Virus record (IMG/VR): IMGVR_UViG_3300046477_000157
Span: 1 to 44,631 of that record
Strand: one strand, 5' to 3'
DNA length: 44,631 nt
From: a virus
Under the pieces are notes generated by a model. It searched no databases, had not been told where the DNA came from, and was given only the letters and a program-made list of their open reading frames with translations. The translations under genes were made by a program, and so were the position numbers. Of the stretch, positions 21,153-29,758 are shown piece by piece (positions within the stretch are counted from its first letter, which is position 1; every line of letters begins with the position of its first letter).

Positions 21153-22985
21153 ATGAGTGCATGCACCATGTCCGCACTGTTCCCAAAGACGTTTCAGCAC
21201 AAGACGCCAGCGTCAAAGCTCCTGGACCTATCGCTCAGGAACTTTGGCGGAGGGCTGAATGCTGTCGATGACGACTTCAGTATGGAGCCTAAGTATGCCG
21301 TAACGTTGAAGAACTATCGGCGCACTCCGTCTGGTGGTCAGCAAGTACGTTTTGGTAGTAACTGGTTCACTGATTTGACCGGCATCGTGACCGGCACAAT
21401 CATGGACATGACGTATTTCAATGGTCGTCTGATCGTTGTGACGACGACTGGCCAGATAGCTTCGGTGCAGCCTAATGGTGTCGCCAATGCGATCTGGAGT
21501 TCGACGATAGCGGCTACATTGCCTGGGGCTCCAGGTGGCTGGGGTGCTGCCTTTGTCGCGGTTAGCTTCGTGCCATTCAAGGACCAGCTTATCATCCATA
21601 ATGGAGTTGATAAGCCAATCAGCATCGACAAAGTGTTTCACGTCACGTACTTGCAGGACTTGGCCACTGGCAGTAACGTGAACACGCCAATAGGCAAATA
21701 CGGATGCGTTGCGCAGAATTACCATTGCGTTGCTGGGATTGTGAACCAGCCAACGACCATCTACATATCGGCAGTGGGCACTTCTGGTGTGTTTCCTGGC
21801 GATCCGGTGCCGAACGACTCGATTTCTATTGACGTGGGAGCGTACTCGCCGCAAGGTGCCGCTGCCATTCGCGGTCTTGCTGGTTTTCGTAGCTATCTGC
21901 TCATATTCTTTCAGGGTCAAACGCTGCTCGTTCTGCTTGGGAACTACGATTCGGGAGGTACTCACAAGCCACAGTTTCCTGATACGCTACCGAAATTCGG
22001 TCTTTTGGGTCATCGCTGTGTGACTCAAGTTGAACACGACATGATCTTTACTGGCCTCGATGGGTTCAGTGATGCGAAACGTAATCTGTTCAGTGGCAAC
22101 GTTACCAGCGATCATGTCAGTGACCGTATTGAGCCATTTTACCGAAACGTAACAGGTAATCTGACGGATGCGCAGCAGCAGAACAACTGCTTCCTGATCC
22201 ATGATCCGCTGTGGCATGATACGATTTTGTTCAATCCGTCTGGACGTGCTTTTGTGCATACCGGGAGCGAGAACCTACACTATAGTTCGTGGTCCGAGTA
22301 CGACTTTCCGACGCTGTGGACGTGTGCATGCACTACGTTCCTTGGACGTGTGTTTTACGGTGCTGGTATGCGAATATTCCAGCATGGCAATCCTGTGTTC
22401 CTGGGAGAGAACTGGAACGCGGATCGCATGAATGACAGAGATGCTAATTGGGCACCCAGCACAGCGTATGTGGTCAATAAGATCATTCGAGATACTGTCA
22501 ATAACATATCGTACACATGCATGCAGGCACATACAAGCGGCACAACTACGATGGCGGCTGACGTTGCTGCATTCCCTGGTTATTGGGCGGTATACAATGG
22601 CATTCCGATCCAGTTCGAAATGGAGTTACCGTGGCTCTCGGGCAAAGACCCGATGAAGTCTAAACACTTGCGGTTCATTAGTATCGGAACAGTGGGTTCG
22701 GCCGAGTACACAGTAGAGGCGTATGTGGATGGGTTGTATAAGGACGATACTGGCATTGTGCGGTTTGGTCCTGCGCTGTCGATGAAATTCATTGGAGGCG
22801 GAACGCTTGGCGCAGGTTACAATGATGGGCCGATGGGTGGTGGCAGGCGTGGAGACGATCCTAGACTGTGGGGCTCTCCGGTCAAGTTCAAGTTGCTGAA
22901 ATTGAGAGTCGTCGGAACAACCACGAAGCCTCTCCAAGTCCTCAGCGCATCGTTCCTGTACTCTCGTGGTAGGTATAAACGTTAG
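21153..22985 (+). CDS. Tail nozzle / P22 gp10-like DNA stabilisation protein, 610 aa
   Basis: Opens with SLRNFGGGLNAVDDDFSMEP and KYAVTLKNYRRTPSGGQQVR. A beta-propeller-like body follows (MDMTYFNGRLIVVTTTGQIA; MIFTGLDGFSDAKRNLFSGN), which matches the podovirus nozzle/plug family closing the tail after packaging. The start is uncertain between in-frame ATGs at 21153 and 21168, both weakly led; the frame is open far upstream. A partial palindrome at 22017 reads CVTQ. Confidence 0.75.
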   Translation: MSACTMSALFPKTFQHKTPASKLLDLSLRNFGGGLNAVDDDFSMEPKYAVTLKNYRRTPSGGQQVRFGSNWFTDLTGIVTGTIMDMTYFNGRLIVVTTTGQIASVQPNGVANAIWSSTIAATLPGAPGGWGAAFVAVSFVPFKDQLIIHNGVDKPISIDKVFHVTYLQDLATGSNVNTPIGKYGCVAQNYHCVAGIVNQPTTIYISAVGTSGVFPGDPVPNDSISIDVGAYSPQGAAAIRGLAGFRSYLLIFFQGQTLLVLLGNYDSGGTHKPQFPDTLPKFGLLGHRCVTQVEHDMIFTGLDGFSDAKRNLFSGNVTSDHVSDRIEPFYRNVTGNLTDAQQQNNCFLIHDPLWHDTILFNPSGRAFVHTGSENLHYSSWSEYDFPTLWTCACTTFLGRVFYGAGMRIFQHGNPVFLGENWNADRMNDRDANWAPSTAYVVNKIIRDTVNNISYTCMQAHTSGTTTMAADVAAFPGYWAVYNGIPIQFEMELPWLSGKDPMKSKHLRFISIGTVGSAEYTVEAYVDGLYKDDTGIVRFGPALSMKFIGGGTLGAGYNDGPMGGGRRGDDPRLWGSPVKFKLLKLRVVGTTTKPLQVLSASFLYSRGRYKR

Positions 22986-23044
22986 CTCCCCGATCGTGGT
23001 CGAGGAGAACGTTTGACTCAAACAGCCATTCGTGAGGTAGGTCC
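22986..23044 (+). other. Unit boundary before the tail fibre
   Basis: The CTCCCCGA / TCGAGGAG hairpin (22986-23007) is followed by a palindrome (23010-23024) and the ribosome-binding region. Same layout as 10832-10871. Confidence 0.7.
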
Positions 23045-24853
23045 ATGACACTTACATACACCAAGAACTATCGGTTCCCAAAGACCGACTTCATGTCTGA
23101 GCCTTGGATTCAGGGCATCTGGGACTCGTTCGATGCTATCGATTCCTTGATGTACGGTCAGGCGGCGAGCAATGGCACGTCGATATGGCAGAACTCGTAC
23201 CAGTACAATCTGGGCCTTCAGGTAATTGATTCAGTCGATAGCTCGACATGGGTGTGCGTAACTTCGCATACGAGTGCTGCATCGCCGACGACGTTTGCGC
23301 AGGATCGAGCGGCTCATCCGACATACTGGAATGCAATCATGCTCTCGTTCAAAGTGCGAGGGCAGTGGCTGAACAATACTGCGTACAACCCTGGTGATAT
23401 GGTGTACGACACAACGGCAGGTCGGAACATTCAGGCAGTATGTGCGACCAAGCATGTCAGCAATGCTGCTGGTACGATCAATGACGATGCTGCCTATTGG
23501 GGATTCACATACAACAGCTTATCGCCTCAGACGGCCTCTGGCATTGGCTACAGCAATGCAGTAAGCCATCTGGTGGCTACCAATGTGCAAACTGCTATTG
23601 ACGAAGTTGTTGTTGGTTCTAATGCATCTCCTGCAATGGACGGTATTGCTACGGCGGGCGTGTTGCAAAAGCTCTCGCGTGGCGACCATGTACATCCAAC
23701 TGATACATCGCGAGCGCCACTGAATAGTCCTGCGTTTACTGGTGTACCGACAGCACCTACAGTAGCGTCGATGATAGATGCCACAACAAAGCTAGCCACG
23801 ACTGCATTTGTGCAAAATGCTATAGTAAACGTGACCGGCGGCGGGAGTATACCTCCACCTAGCGGCGCTATGCCGTTGATGGATGCGACGCCAGGCGTTG
23901 TAGGAGTGTCGCCATCCTATACGCGTGAGGATCATGTCCATCCGACCGATACGTCAAGGTATGCTGCAAGTAATCCACTTGGTTATCAGACAGCGGCGCA
24001 AGTAACTGCGGCGATGCCTGTGGTTGCAACTGTTGCGCCAGTAATGGACGGTGTTGCAACGATTGGAGCGAGTGGAAAATGGGCAGACGGAGCGCATATT
24101 CATCCAAGTGACACGTCGCGGGTGGCCAAGGCCGGCGATACCATGACCGGGGCGCTGTCGATCAACATCGCAGGCAACAACAGTGTACTTACATTGACAC
24201 GACCGGCAGGGTTCGGTGCCGATCTGTACGGGCAAACCGGCGCCAGCGTAAGATGGCTGATGCGATTGGGCGACACCACTGCCGAAACCGGCGCTAATGC
24301 TGGCAGCAACTTTGTGCTTTATCGCGCCAGCGATGCCGGGGCACTTATCGATTCGCCGTTGAGCATCAATCGAGCAACTGCGCTGGTAACAGTCGCATAC
24401 AATCTCTCAGCCAACAACGTCACGGGCGGCAACATCACAGCGAACTTCAACGGCTACAAGCCAGGTGGCGGCGCATGGGCTGACAGTTCCGACATTCGCA
24501 TCAAAAACGTGCAAGGCGAGTACAAGCGTGGCCTCGACGATATTGCCAAATTGCAACCTGTTATCTACACATACAAAGGCAATGACACGCAGGACGCACC
24601 GGATGCCACGAAGACAGTACCTTATCCAAACAGCAGTCATGCTCAATCGGCGGCTGATGAACGAAAATTTGCTGGTTTGATTGCGCAAGAAGTCGAGACC
24701 GCGCTCCCGGAAATGGTCACGCTGACCAGTGCCTACATTGACGGTGTGCCGGTCGATGATATGCGTGTACTCGACACTACGCCGCTGATTTTCGCACTGG
24801 TGAATGCGGTGAAGGAATTGAAGGCGCGTATCGAAGTGCTAGAATCTGTTTGA
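23045..24853 (+). CDS. Tail fibre/spike with S74 intramolecular chaperone, 602 aa
   Basis: Receptor-binding candidate. The N-terminal ~170 residues contain carbohydrate-module-like segments. A repeat region follows, with three copies of a DHVHPTDTSR-type motif (DHVHPTDTSR, DHVHPTDTSR, AHIHPSDTSR) and SPAFTGVPTAPTVASM repeats typical of fibres. The last ~120 residues are a peptidase S74 domain: DSSDIRIKNVQGEYKRGLDD, then AGLIAQEVETALPEMV and a C-terminal helix (LVNAVKELKARIEVLE). The Ser and Lys in SSDIRIK fit the autocleavage dyad. It should trimerise and shed the chaperone. Confidence 0.9.
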   Translation: MTLTYTKNYRFPKTDFMSEPWIQGIWDSFDAIDSLMYGQAASNGTSIWQNSYQYNLGLQVIDSVDSSTWVCVTSHTSAASPTTFAQDRAAHPTYWNAIMLSFKVRGQWLNNTAYNPGDMVYDTTAGRNIQAVCATKHVSNAAGTINDDAAYWGFTYNSLSPQTASGIGYSNAVSHLVATNVQTAIDEVVVGSNASPAMDGIATAGVLQKLSRGDHVHPTDTSRAPLNSPAFTGVPTAPTVASMIDATTKLATTAFVQNAIVNVTGGGSIPPPSGAMPLMDATPGVVGVSPSYTREDHVHPTDTSRYAASNPLGYQTAAQVTAAMPVVATVAPVMDGVATIGASGKWADGAHIHPSDTSRVAKAGDTMTGALSINIAGNNSVLTLTRPAGFGADLYGQTGASVRWLMRLGDTTAETGANAGSNFVLYRASDAGALIDSPLSINRATALVTVAYNLSANNVTGGNITANFNGYKPGGGAWADSSDIRIKNVQGEYKRGLDDIAKLQPVIYTYKGNDTQDAPDATKTVPYPNSSHAQSAADERKFAGLIAQEVETALPEMVTLTSAYIDGVPVDDMRVLDTTPLIFALVNAVKELKARIEVLESV

Positions 24854-24896
24854 GTCAAACTTCATTCTCGCGAAGGCGGGAAACAGGGCTGCGGAC

Positions 24897-25133
24897 ATGA
24901 CTATTCTCGCCGGTTCAACGGTGATCATTGTCCTGCATGGCTTGGCGGGAGAGGAGATTGACATCAATGCACCATCGATCACTAGCATGCGTGCGGCGCC
25001 GTCGAGCAAGAGCAACAAACATTTCACCGAGGGGGTTCGTTGCATGGTCAGCACTTCAGACGGCAAATACGTGACGGTAACAGAGACTTGTGACGAAATA
25101 CGCCGGGCTATTGAGCAGACCAAACACAGGTAA
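24897..25133 (+). CDS. Hypothetical protein, 78 aa
   Basis: MTILAGSTVIIVLHGLAGEE, then a polar middle and EGVRCMVSTSDGKYVTVTET. It resembles short phage proteins built on a KxVxVxEs(P/C)xEI motif. Function unknown. Its place after the fibre, and the palindrome plus inverted mini-hairpin (24847-24880) upstream, mark a new unit. Confidence 0.7.
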   Translation: MTILAGSTVIIVLHGLAGEEIDINAPSITSMRAAPSSKSNKHFTEGVRCMVSTSDGKYVTVTETCDEIRRAIEQTKHR

Positions 25134-25138
25134 GTGAG

Positions 25139-25654
25139 ATGCCGTCAAGAACACGAGACAAGAGCACTACCTTACGGCGCTATGGGATGGGTGACATTCC
25201 ATACATAGTCGAGGTTGCTGTGCGCGAAGTGCCAAAACTTCAGAACTACGCTGGAGTGGTTGTTGATCGCAGTCGTGTCACGACCCTGTTGGAGCAGAAC
25301 GTCAATAACGATGGTTACTTCGTGACGTTTCTGTTGGTGAACGACGTAGGGGAGATAGTTGGTGGCATCGGTGCCTACTGCGTGACGATGGCATTCTCGT
25401 GGGATCGAGCAACAAACGATGTGTTTTTCTTCATACTGCCGGAGTGGCGTACGCTGCCTAATGCCTTGAAGCTCATGCGCGCGTACCTTAATTGGGCACT
25501 CGCGCGCAAGGCGACAATCATAGGAGCGACGTATACCGGAGGAGGGAACGATGAAGGAATGGATAGGCTGATCAAGAGCATCGGTTTTGAGTCAATAGGG
25601 AAACTGTACCACTACCGTCCCCGCCTTCGCGAGGACAAGCAGAGGAGCAAATGA
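25139..25654 (+). CDS. GNAT-family N-acetyltransferase, 171 aa
   Basis: Order and spacing fit a GNAT fold: LRRYGMGDIPYIVEVAVREV (alpha1), VTFLLVNDVGEIVGGIGAYC (beta2-3), DVFFFILPEWRTLPNALKLM (beta4 and the acetyl-CoA pyrophosphate-loop region, with RTLPNALK in place of the usual R/QxxGxG/A), and a C-terminal GFESIGKLYHYRPRL. Such genes are common near phage fibre genes; the substrate is unknown. The C-terminus (PRLREDKQ) is encoded by a mini-hairpin copy (25619-25637), and GFES by a degenerate palindrome. Confidence 0.85.
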   Translation: MPSRTRDKSTTLRRYGMGDIPYIVEVAVREVPKLQNYAGVVVDRSRVTTLLEQNVNNDGYFVTFLLVNDVGEIVGGIGAYCVTMAFSWDRATNDVFFFILPEWRTLPNALKLMRAYLNWALARKATIIGATYTGGGNDEGMDRLIKSIGFESIGKLYHYRPRLREDKQRSK

Positions 25655-25655
25655 A

Positions 25656-26561
25656 ATGTCGTCACCCAGCATGCCTCCAGACAATAGCGTACAGGTCGAG
25701 CAAATGCAGGAAGCGGCTGCACAGAAGGCACAAGATGCAGCTACTGCAAAGGCGGCACAAGACAAGGCCGATCTGTTGGCTCTCCGTACTAGCTCAGCAG
25801 CGGGCGGTACTGCGTCTGCCAGAGACTACTTCCAGCAGCAGGGTCTTGACCCTGGACAATACGCAACCGACATCGATTCGCAAATTTCCAGTATCCTTGC
25901 TGGCATTTCGCCGACCGATCCGAATCCTGGCGCAGCATTCCAGGACGTTGGTGCGCGCATCTATAACACAGAGACTTCTGGCGCCCAGGCCAAAGCAAAT
26001 GCGCAACTCGACAAGTTGTTCCCTGGGAACTTCGATACAACACGCGTCAACATGCAGACCATCAGTCCATACACGACAGGTATCGATGCTGAACAACGCC
26101 AGAGCGCAGATGCAATCATTCAAAACATGCTCTCGCGTGGTGTCATCACCCCATCGGGACAGACAGCGGCTGAAGCGGAACTTGACCGTCAGAACCCTGG
26201 CGTGCTGGCGAAGCTGAACGAAATCGGCACCACCACAGTTGCTGGCGAGCAGCAGAGCCTACGCGACATTGCGAATCAGGGACGTACAGCGGCATCCACG
26301 CTCAAGCTCGGCGACAACTTCGACCCGAACACGTATGGCAGCAGTGCGGATACGCAGTTTAACGACTTCATTACGAACCTCGGCACGACACTGCGAGGCA
26401 AGATCGGCTCCGGCAATCTGTTCAACACCGCTGGGCTGGCTGCAATCGCCGGTGCTGGCCAGGGCGCGCAGAACCTGCCGTTCGATCCTACAGCACAGGC
26501 TGGCGTCGTCGATCCAAATGCTCAGGCGAATCAGAACAAAGACTCGCAACTCGTGTTCTGA
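25656..26561 (+). CDS. Putative virion/ejection protein, 301 aa
   Basis: Ala/Gln/Asp-rich helical protein (VEQMQEAAAQKAQDAATAKA; DADSQIS-type turns; TAAEAELDRQNPGVLAKLNE) with no membrane span or catalytic motif. Composition and place between fibre and giant ejection protein suggest an internal virion or ejection component. Not identified. Confidence 0.6.
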   Translation: MSSPSMPPDNSVQVEQMQEAAAQKAQDAATAKAAQDKADLLALRTSSAAGGTASARDYFQQQGLDPGQYATDIDSQISSILAGISPTDPNPGAAFQDVGARIYNTETSGAQAKANAQLDKLFPGNFDTTRVNMQTISPYTTGIDAEQRQSADAIIQNMLSRGVITPSGQTAAEAELDRQNPGVLAKLNEIGTTTVAGEQQSLRDIANQGRTAASTLKLGDNFDPNTYGSSADTQFNDFITNLGTTLRGKIGSGNLFNTAGLAAIAGAGQGAQNLPFDPTAQAGVVDPNAQANQNKDSQLVF

Positions 26562-26598
26562 GTCTACCGTTAGCGTTTGACTCAAACAGGAGGACGCC

Positions 26599-27819
26599 AT
26601 GTCTGGTCCATCAGTCGGTGGAGGGGGTCGCGGTGATCCCTTCGGCAATATCTTTGGCAGCGGTGGAGGGGACAAGCAGGTGTATCCGCCTGCCCCTCCT
26701 GGATACAAGTACGTCGATCTGAGCATTCCGCAAGCGCCTCCTGGGTACAGCGTTGCAAAGATGTCCAGCATCGCGAACAACCAATCGATCCCTGCGCCCG
26801 CATATGGAGTGCAGGGCGGCGGCGCGTACGGTGGCAACGCTGGACTGTACGGCAGAGGTACAGGTGCGCGTACATCGTATCAGTTCAATGCACATTCGGC
26901 AGAAGGCATTAGGGAGCGACTACAAGCAGAGCAAATGGCAAAGCAGGTACGTGCTAATCAATACGCCGAACTGCAAGGGCTGGCTCCTCCATATCCAGTG
27001 TCGGGCCAGCAGGGTGCGGCTCCTGGCATGGCTGCTAACCAATACGGTGGTGGTCAGGGTTACAGACCGCCGCCGTCTGCGATGATTTCTGGTACGCCTT
27101 GGGCTACAGTCAATCCGGGCGCAGGCAATACGACACCGTTCCATATGCCAGGCGATCCTCTGGCTCCTCCTGTGGCAGGGCCTGCGGGTGCTCCTTCCGT
27201 TTTGAATCCCATGGTCCCGTCCGGTGGGTCTGCTAAGCCTGCTGCACCTGTCGATCCTAACAAGGGTGGTATAGTAACGCTATCGAACGGAGGGCAGGCA
27301 TTGCAAATACCAGGGATGGATCATCTCATCCCACTGAAGATGACAGCATCTGGCCCTGTTCCGCAATTCACGCATCCTAAATTCTCACCGGAGGGAGCGG
27401 CTGAGCGTATCGCTGTTCAGAAGTTCGTCGGTGGACTGAACCTTGAAGCTACGACCAATGCACTGAATCCGCCTGTTGCTGCGCCTCCTCCTGTTGCTAT
27501 GCCGCCTCCTCCTCGCGGTGCGCCTCCTGCTGCGAACAATGCGCCTCCTGTGGGGACAAACCAGCCTCCCGCAGGTGCTCCTGCTGCTGCACCGGAACAG
27601 TCACTTATCCAAAGGTTCATACCTGATGTACTATGGAAGATGGGAAGTGGCGCATACGAAGCCTTGACAGGACCGCCTGTGCTTCAGTCTCAGGGTGCTG
27701 GGACGGGGCCTAGCGGGATAGTTGCTCCCAATGCGCCAACTGCTCCAAATCCGTCAGCCCCTCCTGTGTCAGCCCAGCAATACGATCCGATAAACAACGG
27801 CCAAGAAGAGGATCAGTGA
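26599..27819 (+). CDS. Gly/Pro-rich virion-associated protein, 406 aa
   Basis: Low-complexity protein: Gly-rich N-terminus, repeated P-(G/A)-Y turns (PPAPPGYKYVDLSIPQAPPG) and long Pro/Ala stretches (NPPVAAPPPVAMPPPPRGAP). AGGAGG lies 6 nt before the ATG and the palindrome at 26574-26588 opens the unit. Probably a disordered virion linker or ejection component; the function was not recognised. Confidence 0.6.
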   Translation: MSGPSVGGGGRGDPFGNIFGSGGGDKQVYPPAPPGYKYVDLSIPQAPPGYSVAKMSSIANNQSIPAPAYGVQGGGAYGGNAGLYGRGTGARTSYQFNAHSAEGIRERLQAEQMAKQVRANQYAELQGLAPPYPVSGQQGAAPGMAANQYGGGQGYRPPPSAMISGTPWATVNPGAGNTTPFHMPGDPLAPPVAGPAGAPSVLNPMVPSGGSAKPAAPVDPNKGGIVTLSNGGQALQIPGMDHLIPLKMTASGPVPQFTHPKFSPEGAAERIAVQKFVGGLNLEATTNALNPPVAAPPPVAMPPPPRGAPPAANNAPPVGTNQPPAGAPAAAPEQSLIQRFIPDVLWKMGSGAYEALTGPPVLQSQGAGTGPSGIVAPNAPTAPNPSAPPVSAQQYDPINNGQEEDQ

Positions 27820-27820
27820 C

Positions 27821-28951
27821 ATGGCAGAGATTATGGGAGCACTGGTCGGCCTGGTCGGTGCAGGTCTACAGGCTAGCGCGCAGGCTCAGGAGCAGACAAT
27901 TCAGCTTGCGCAACTACAGTTTCAGAAGCAACAGGCTGCGAAGAACCAGCGTTTTGCCGCAGCGACACGTACTGATGCCTATGGCAATACGCAGCGTTAC
28001 AATGCAGCTACAAACACTTGGGAGACTGATCTAACACCAACACAGAGGGCGATTGTTGGTGCAGGCGAACAGGAGCAACTGAAGAAGCTAACCGAGGACG
28101 CCACTCGCAATAGGCTCATTCTCGAAGAACAGCGCCAACGCGGTCTGCAAGCCGTTCCTGACTACAACAAGGCACTTGCAGGCTTCCGGTACGATCAAGC
28201 ACCAAGCCGCGGAGCCGACGAGAATCAGCTATATACGCTGATGTCGTTGGCGAGTCAGGATGTCATCGGAGGAGATAGGCAAGCCATTGGACGAACGATG
28301 CTCCGCCAGGGCCGTGGTGCAGACTATGCAACAGCTATCAAGGCACTGGACGATGCTCAGGGTCAGAGTGTTGGTCCGAACCTGCTGAGTGCTTACGAGA
28401 AGTCAATTCCGCAGTTTGCGCAAGATGTTGCACAACGCCAGAACTACTACTTGCCACGGCTTCAGGCATTGCAACAAATGATGGCAGGTGGTTCGTCCAG
28501 TGCGCCGTCTCCGTATTCGACAGTGCCACAGGAACTCAATGCAATTGAAGGTCAACAAGCTGCTGCAATTCAGTCAGCCAATCAGTCAGGAGCGGCTGCG
28601 GTCGGTGGAGCATACAACGAACTTGCCAAAGCCTATGGTCAGTCACCAAACCTAAGTGGTGTTGCGTCAGCACTAGCTGGGTTGGGCAAAGGCGGAGGCA
28701 AAGGTTCGCAACCCCAATATGGACTAGTGCAGGATCAGCCAGGAACCACCCCAGGTGTAGGCTATGTCGATCAGTCTGGAGGAGGAGGAATGGCACCGTA
28801 CTCTCCACCACTATACGACCCAAACCCTGGCTTTACCAACTTCCAGCAGAAAGGCGACACCTACGGGAGCACGCAATACGATCCAGCCTCGCCGTGGAGT
28901 TCGTCATGGAACGATTCTGGTGGTGGCGGCGACTGGAGCAGCTTCGCCTAG
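27821..28951 (+). CDS. Putative internal virion protein, 376 aa
   Basis: The N-terminus MAEIMGALVGLVGAGLQASA is a hydrophobic Gly-zipper-like helix, followed by a long Gln-rich helix (EQTIQLAQLQFQKQQAAKNQ). This is the arrangement of small podovirus ejection proteins that insert into the host envelope. A second helical domain (LLSAYEKSIPQFAQDVAQRQ) and a Gly/Ser/Pro-rich tail follow. It starts one base after the previous stop. Confidence 0.65.
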   Translation: MAEIMGALVGLVGAGLQASAQAQEQTIQLAQLQFQKQQAAKNQRFAAATRTDAYGNTQRYNAATNTWETDLTPTQRAIVGAGEQEQLKKLTEDATRNRLILEEQRQRGLQAVPDYNKALAGFRYDQAPSRGADENQLYTLMSLASQDVIGGDRQAIGRTMLRQGRGADYATAIKALDDAQGQSVGPNLLSAYEKSIPQFAQDVAQRQNYYLPRLQALQQMMAGGSSSAPSPYSTVPQELNAIEGQQAAAIQSANQSGAAAVGGAYNELAKAYGQSPNLSGVASALAGLGKGGGKGSQPQYGLVQDQPGTTPGVGYVDQSGGGGMAPYSPPLYDPNPGFTNFQQKGDTYGSTQYDPASPWSSSWNDSGGGGDWSSFA

Positions 28952-29011
28952 CTCCATTCCCTGTTTGACTCAAACGGACCCTCGATCGCAGTCGAGGGCA
29001 GGAGGTAGACC
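28952..29011 (+). other. Unit boundary: palindrome plus CCCTCGA hairpin
   Basis: Palindrome at 28962-28976, then CCCTCGA (28979-28985) pairing perfectly with TCGAGGG (28992-28998), then GGAGG before the next ATG. Confidence 0.7.
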
Positions 29012-29218
29012 ATGCCAATCGTATCCAAGGCGCAGCAACGGTACATGTTCGCGCATCAGAACGATCGGAGTCAAATGGGCGCTGTTGCTCGTGACTTCAT
29101 ACGGAAGACGCCGGAAGGAGCATACAAGAGACTACCGGATCGTGCAACTCCTCCGACAAGACCAGACTACAGAGTGCATGTACTGAATAACATTCTGAAC
29201 CAACTGAACCAGGAGTAG
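29012..29218 (+). CDS. Small phage protein of the 'VSKAQQRYMFA' type, 68 aa
   Basis: Begins MPIVSKAQQRYMFAHQNDRS, a signature found in many short phage proteins of unknown role, usually near ejection or structural genes. The middle is basic. AGGAGG lies 7 nt before the ATG. The function is unknown but the family resemblance is clear by eye. Confidence 0.8.
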   Translation: MPIVSKAQQRYMFAHQNDRSQMGAVARDFIRKTPEGAYKRLPDRATPPTRPDYRVHVLNNILNQLNQE

Positions 29219-29223
29219 AAGCC

Positions 29224-29706
29224 ATGACAATGATGCCCCCCGGAGGAGGAATGCCCCCACGAGGAATGCCACCCGCAGGTGGTCCGCCAGTCGGTGGGAT
29301 GCCTGGTGGTGGTGGTGGCTTAGCAGCAACTGCCCAGCCTATCGTGCAGATGATCATGAAGATGCTACCGCCGCAACTGGTGCAGCAAATTGCAACCAAT
29401 CCAGCGATCATCCCGCAGATCATTCAGAAATTCATGCCTATGGTGCTTGGTGGCATGATGCCTCGCGGCGGTGGAGCGCCAGGTGGCATGCCCCCAGGAG
29501 CAGGTGGTATGCCCCCAATGCCTCCAAGAGGTATGCCACCCGGCATGCCGAGGCGTGGTCCTCCTATGGGCGGCGTACCACCTGCTGCGTTCAGTGGCAA
29601 TGGACCGCCCCAGCCGTCGTCGCAAGGATCAATCGAGCCTATGTCTACGGAAGAGGAACTTGCAGAGGCGCAGCAGAACATGGGTTCGAAGAAGAAGGCA
29701 TACTAG
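29224..29706 (+). CDS. Met/Gly/Pro-rich protein, 160 aa
   Basis: Two tracts of GGMPPRG-type repeats (MMPPGGGMPPRGMPPAGGPP; later PPMPPRGMPPGMPRRG) flank a helical core (AQPIVQMIMKMLPPQLVQQI) that could be amphipathic. Probably disordered with one membrane-active or oligomerising helix. Function unknown; a virion component by position. Confidence 0.6.
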   Translation: MTMMPPGGGMPPRGMPPAGGPPVGGMPGGGGGLAATAQPIVQMIMKMLPPQLVQQIATNPAIIPQIIQKFMPMVLGGMMPRGGGAPGGMPPGAGGMPPMPPRGMPPGMPRRGPPMGGVPPAAFSGNGPPQPSSQGSIEPMSTEEELAEAQQNMGSKKKAY

Positions 29707-29758
29707 TTCCACACCTTCGTGAGGACAGGCTGTTTGACTCAAACACGGGGCAACTCCG
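29707..29758 (+). other. Unit boundary before the giant gene
   Basis: Mini-hairpin variant CACACCTTCGTGAGGACAG (29710-29728) directly followed by a perfect palindrome (29731-29745) and the start region. Confidence 0.7.
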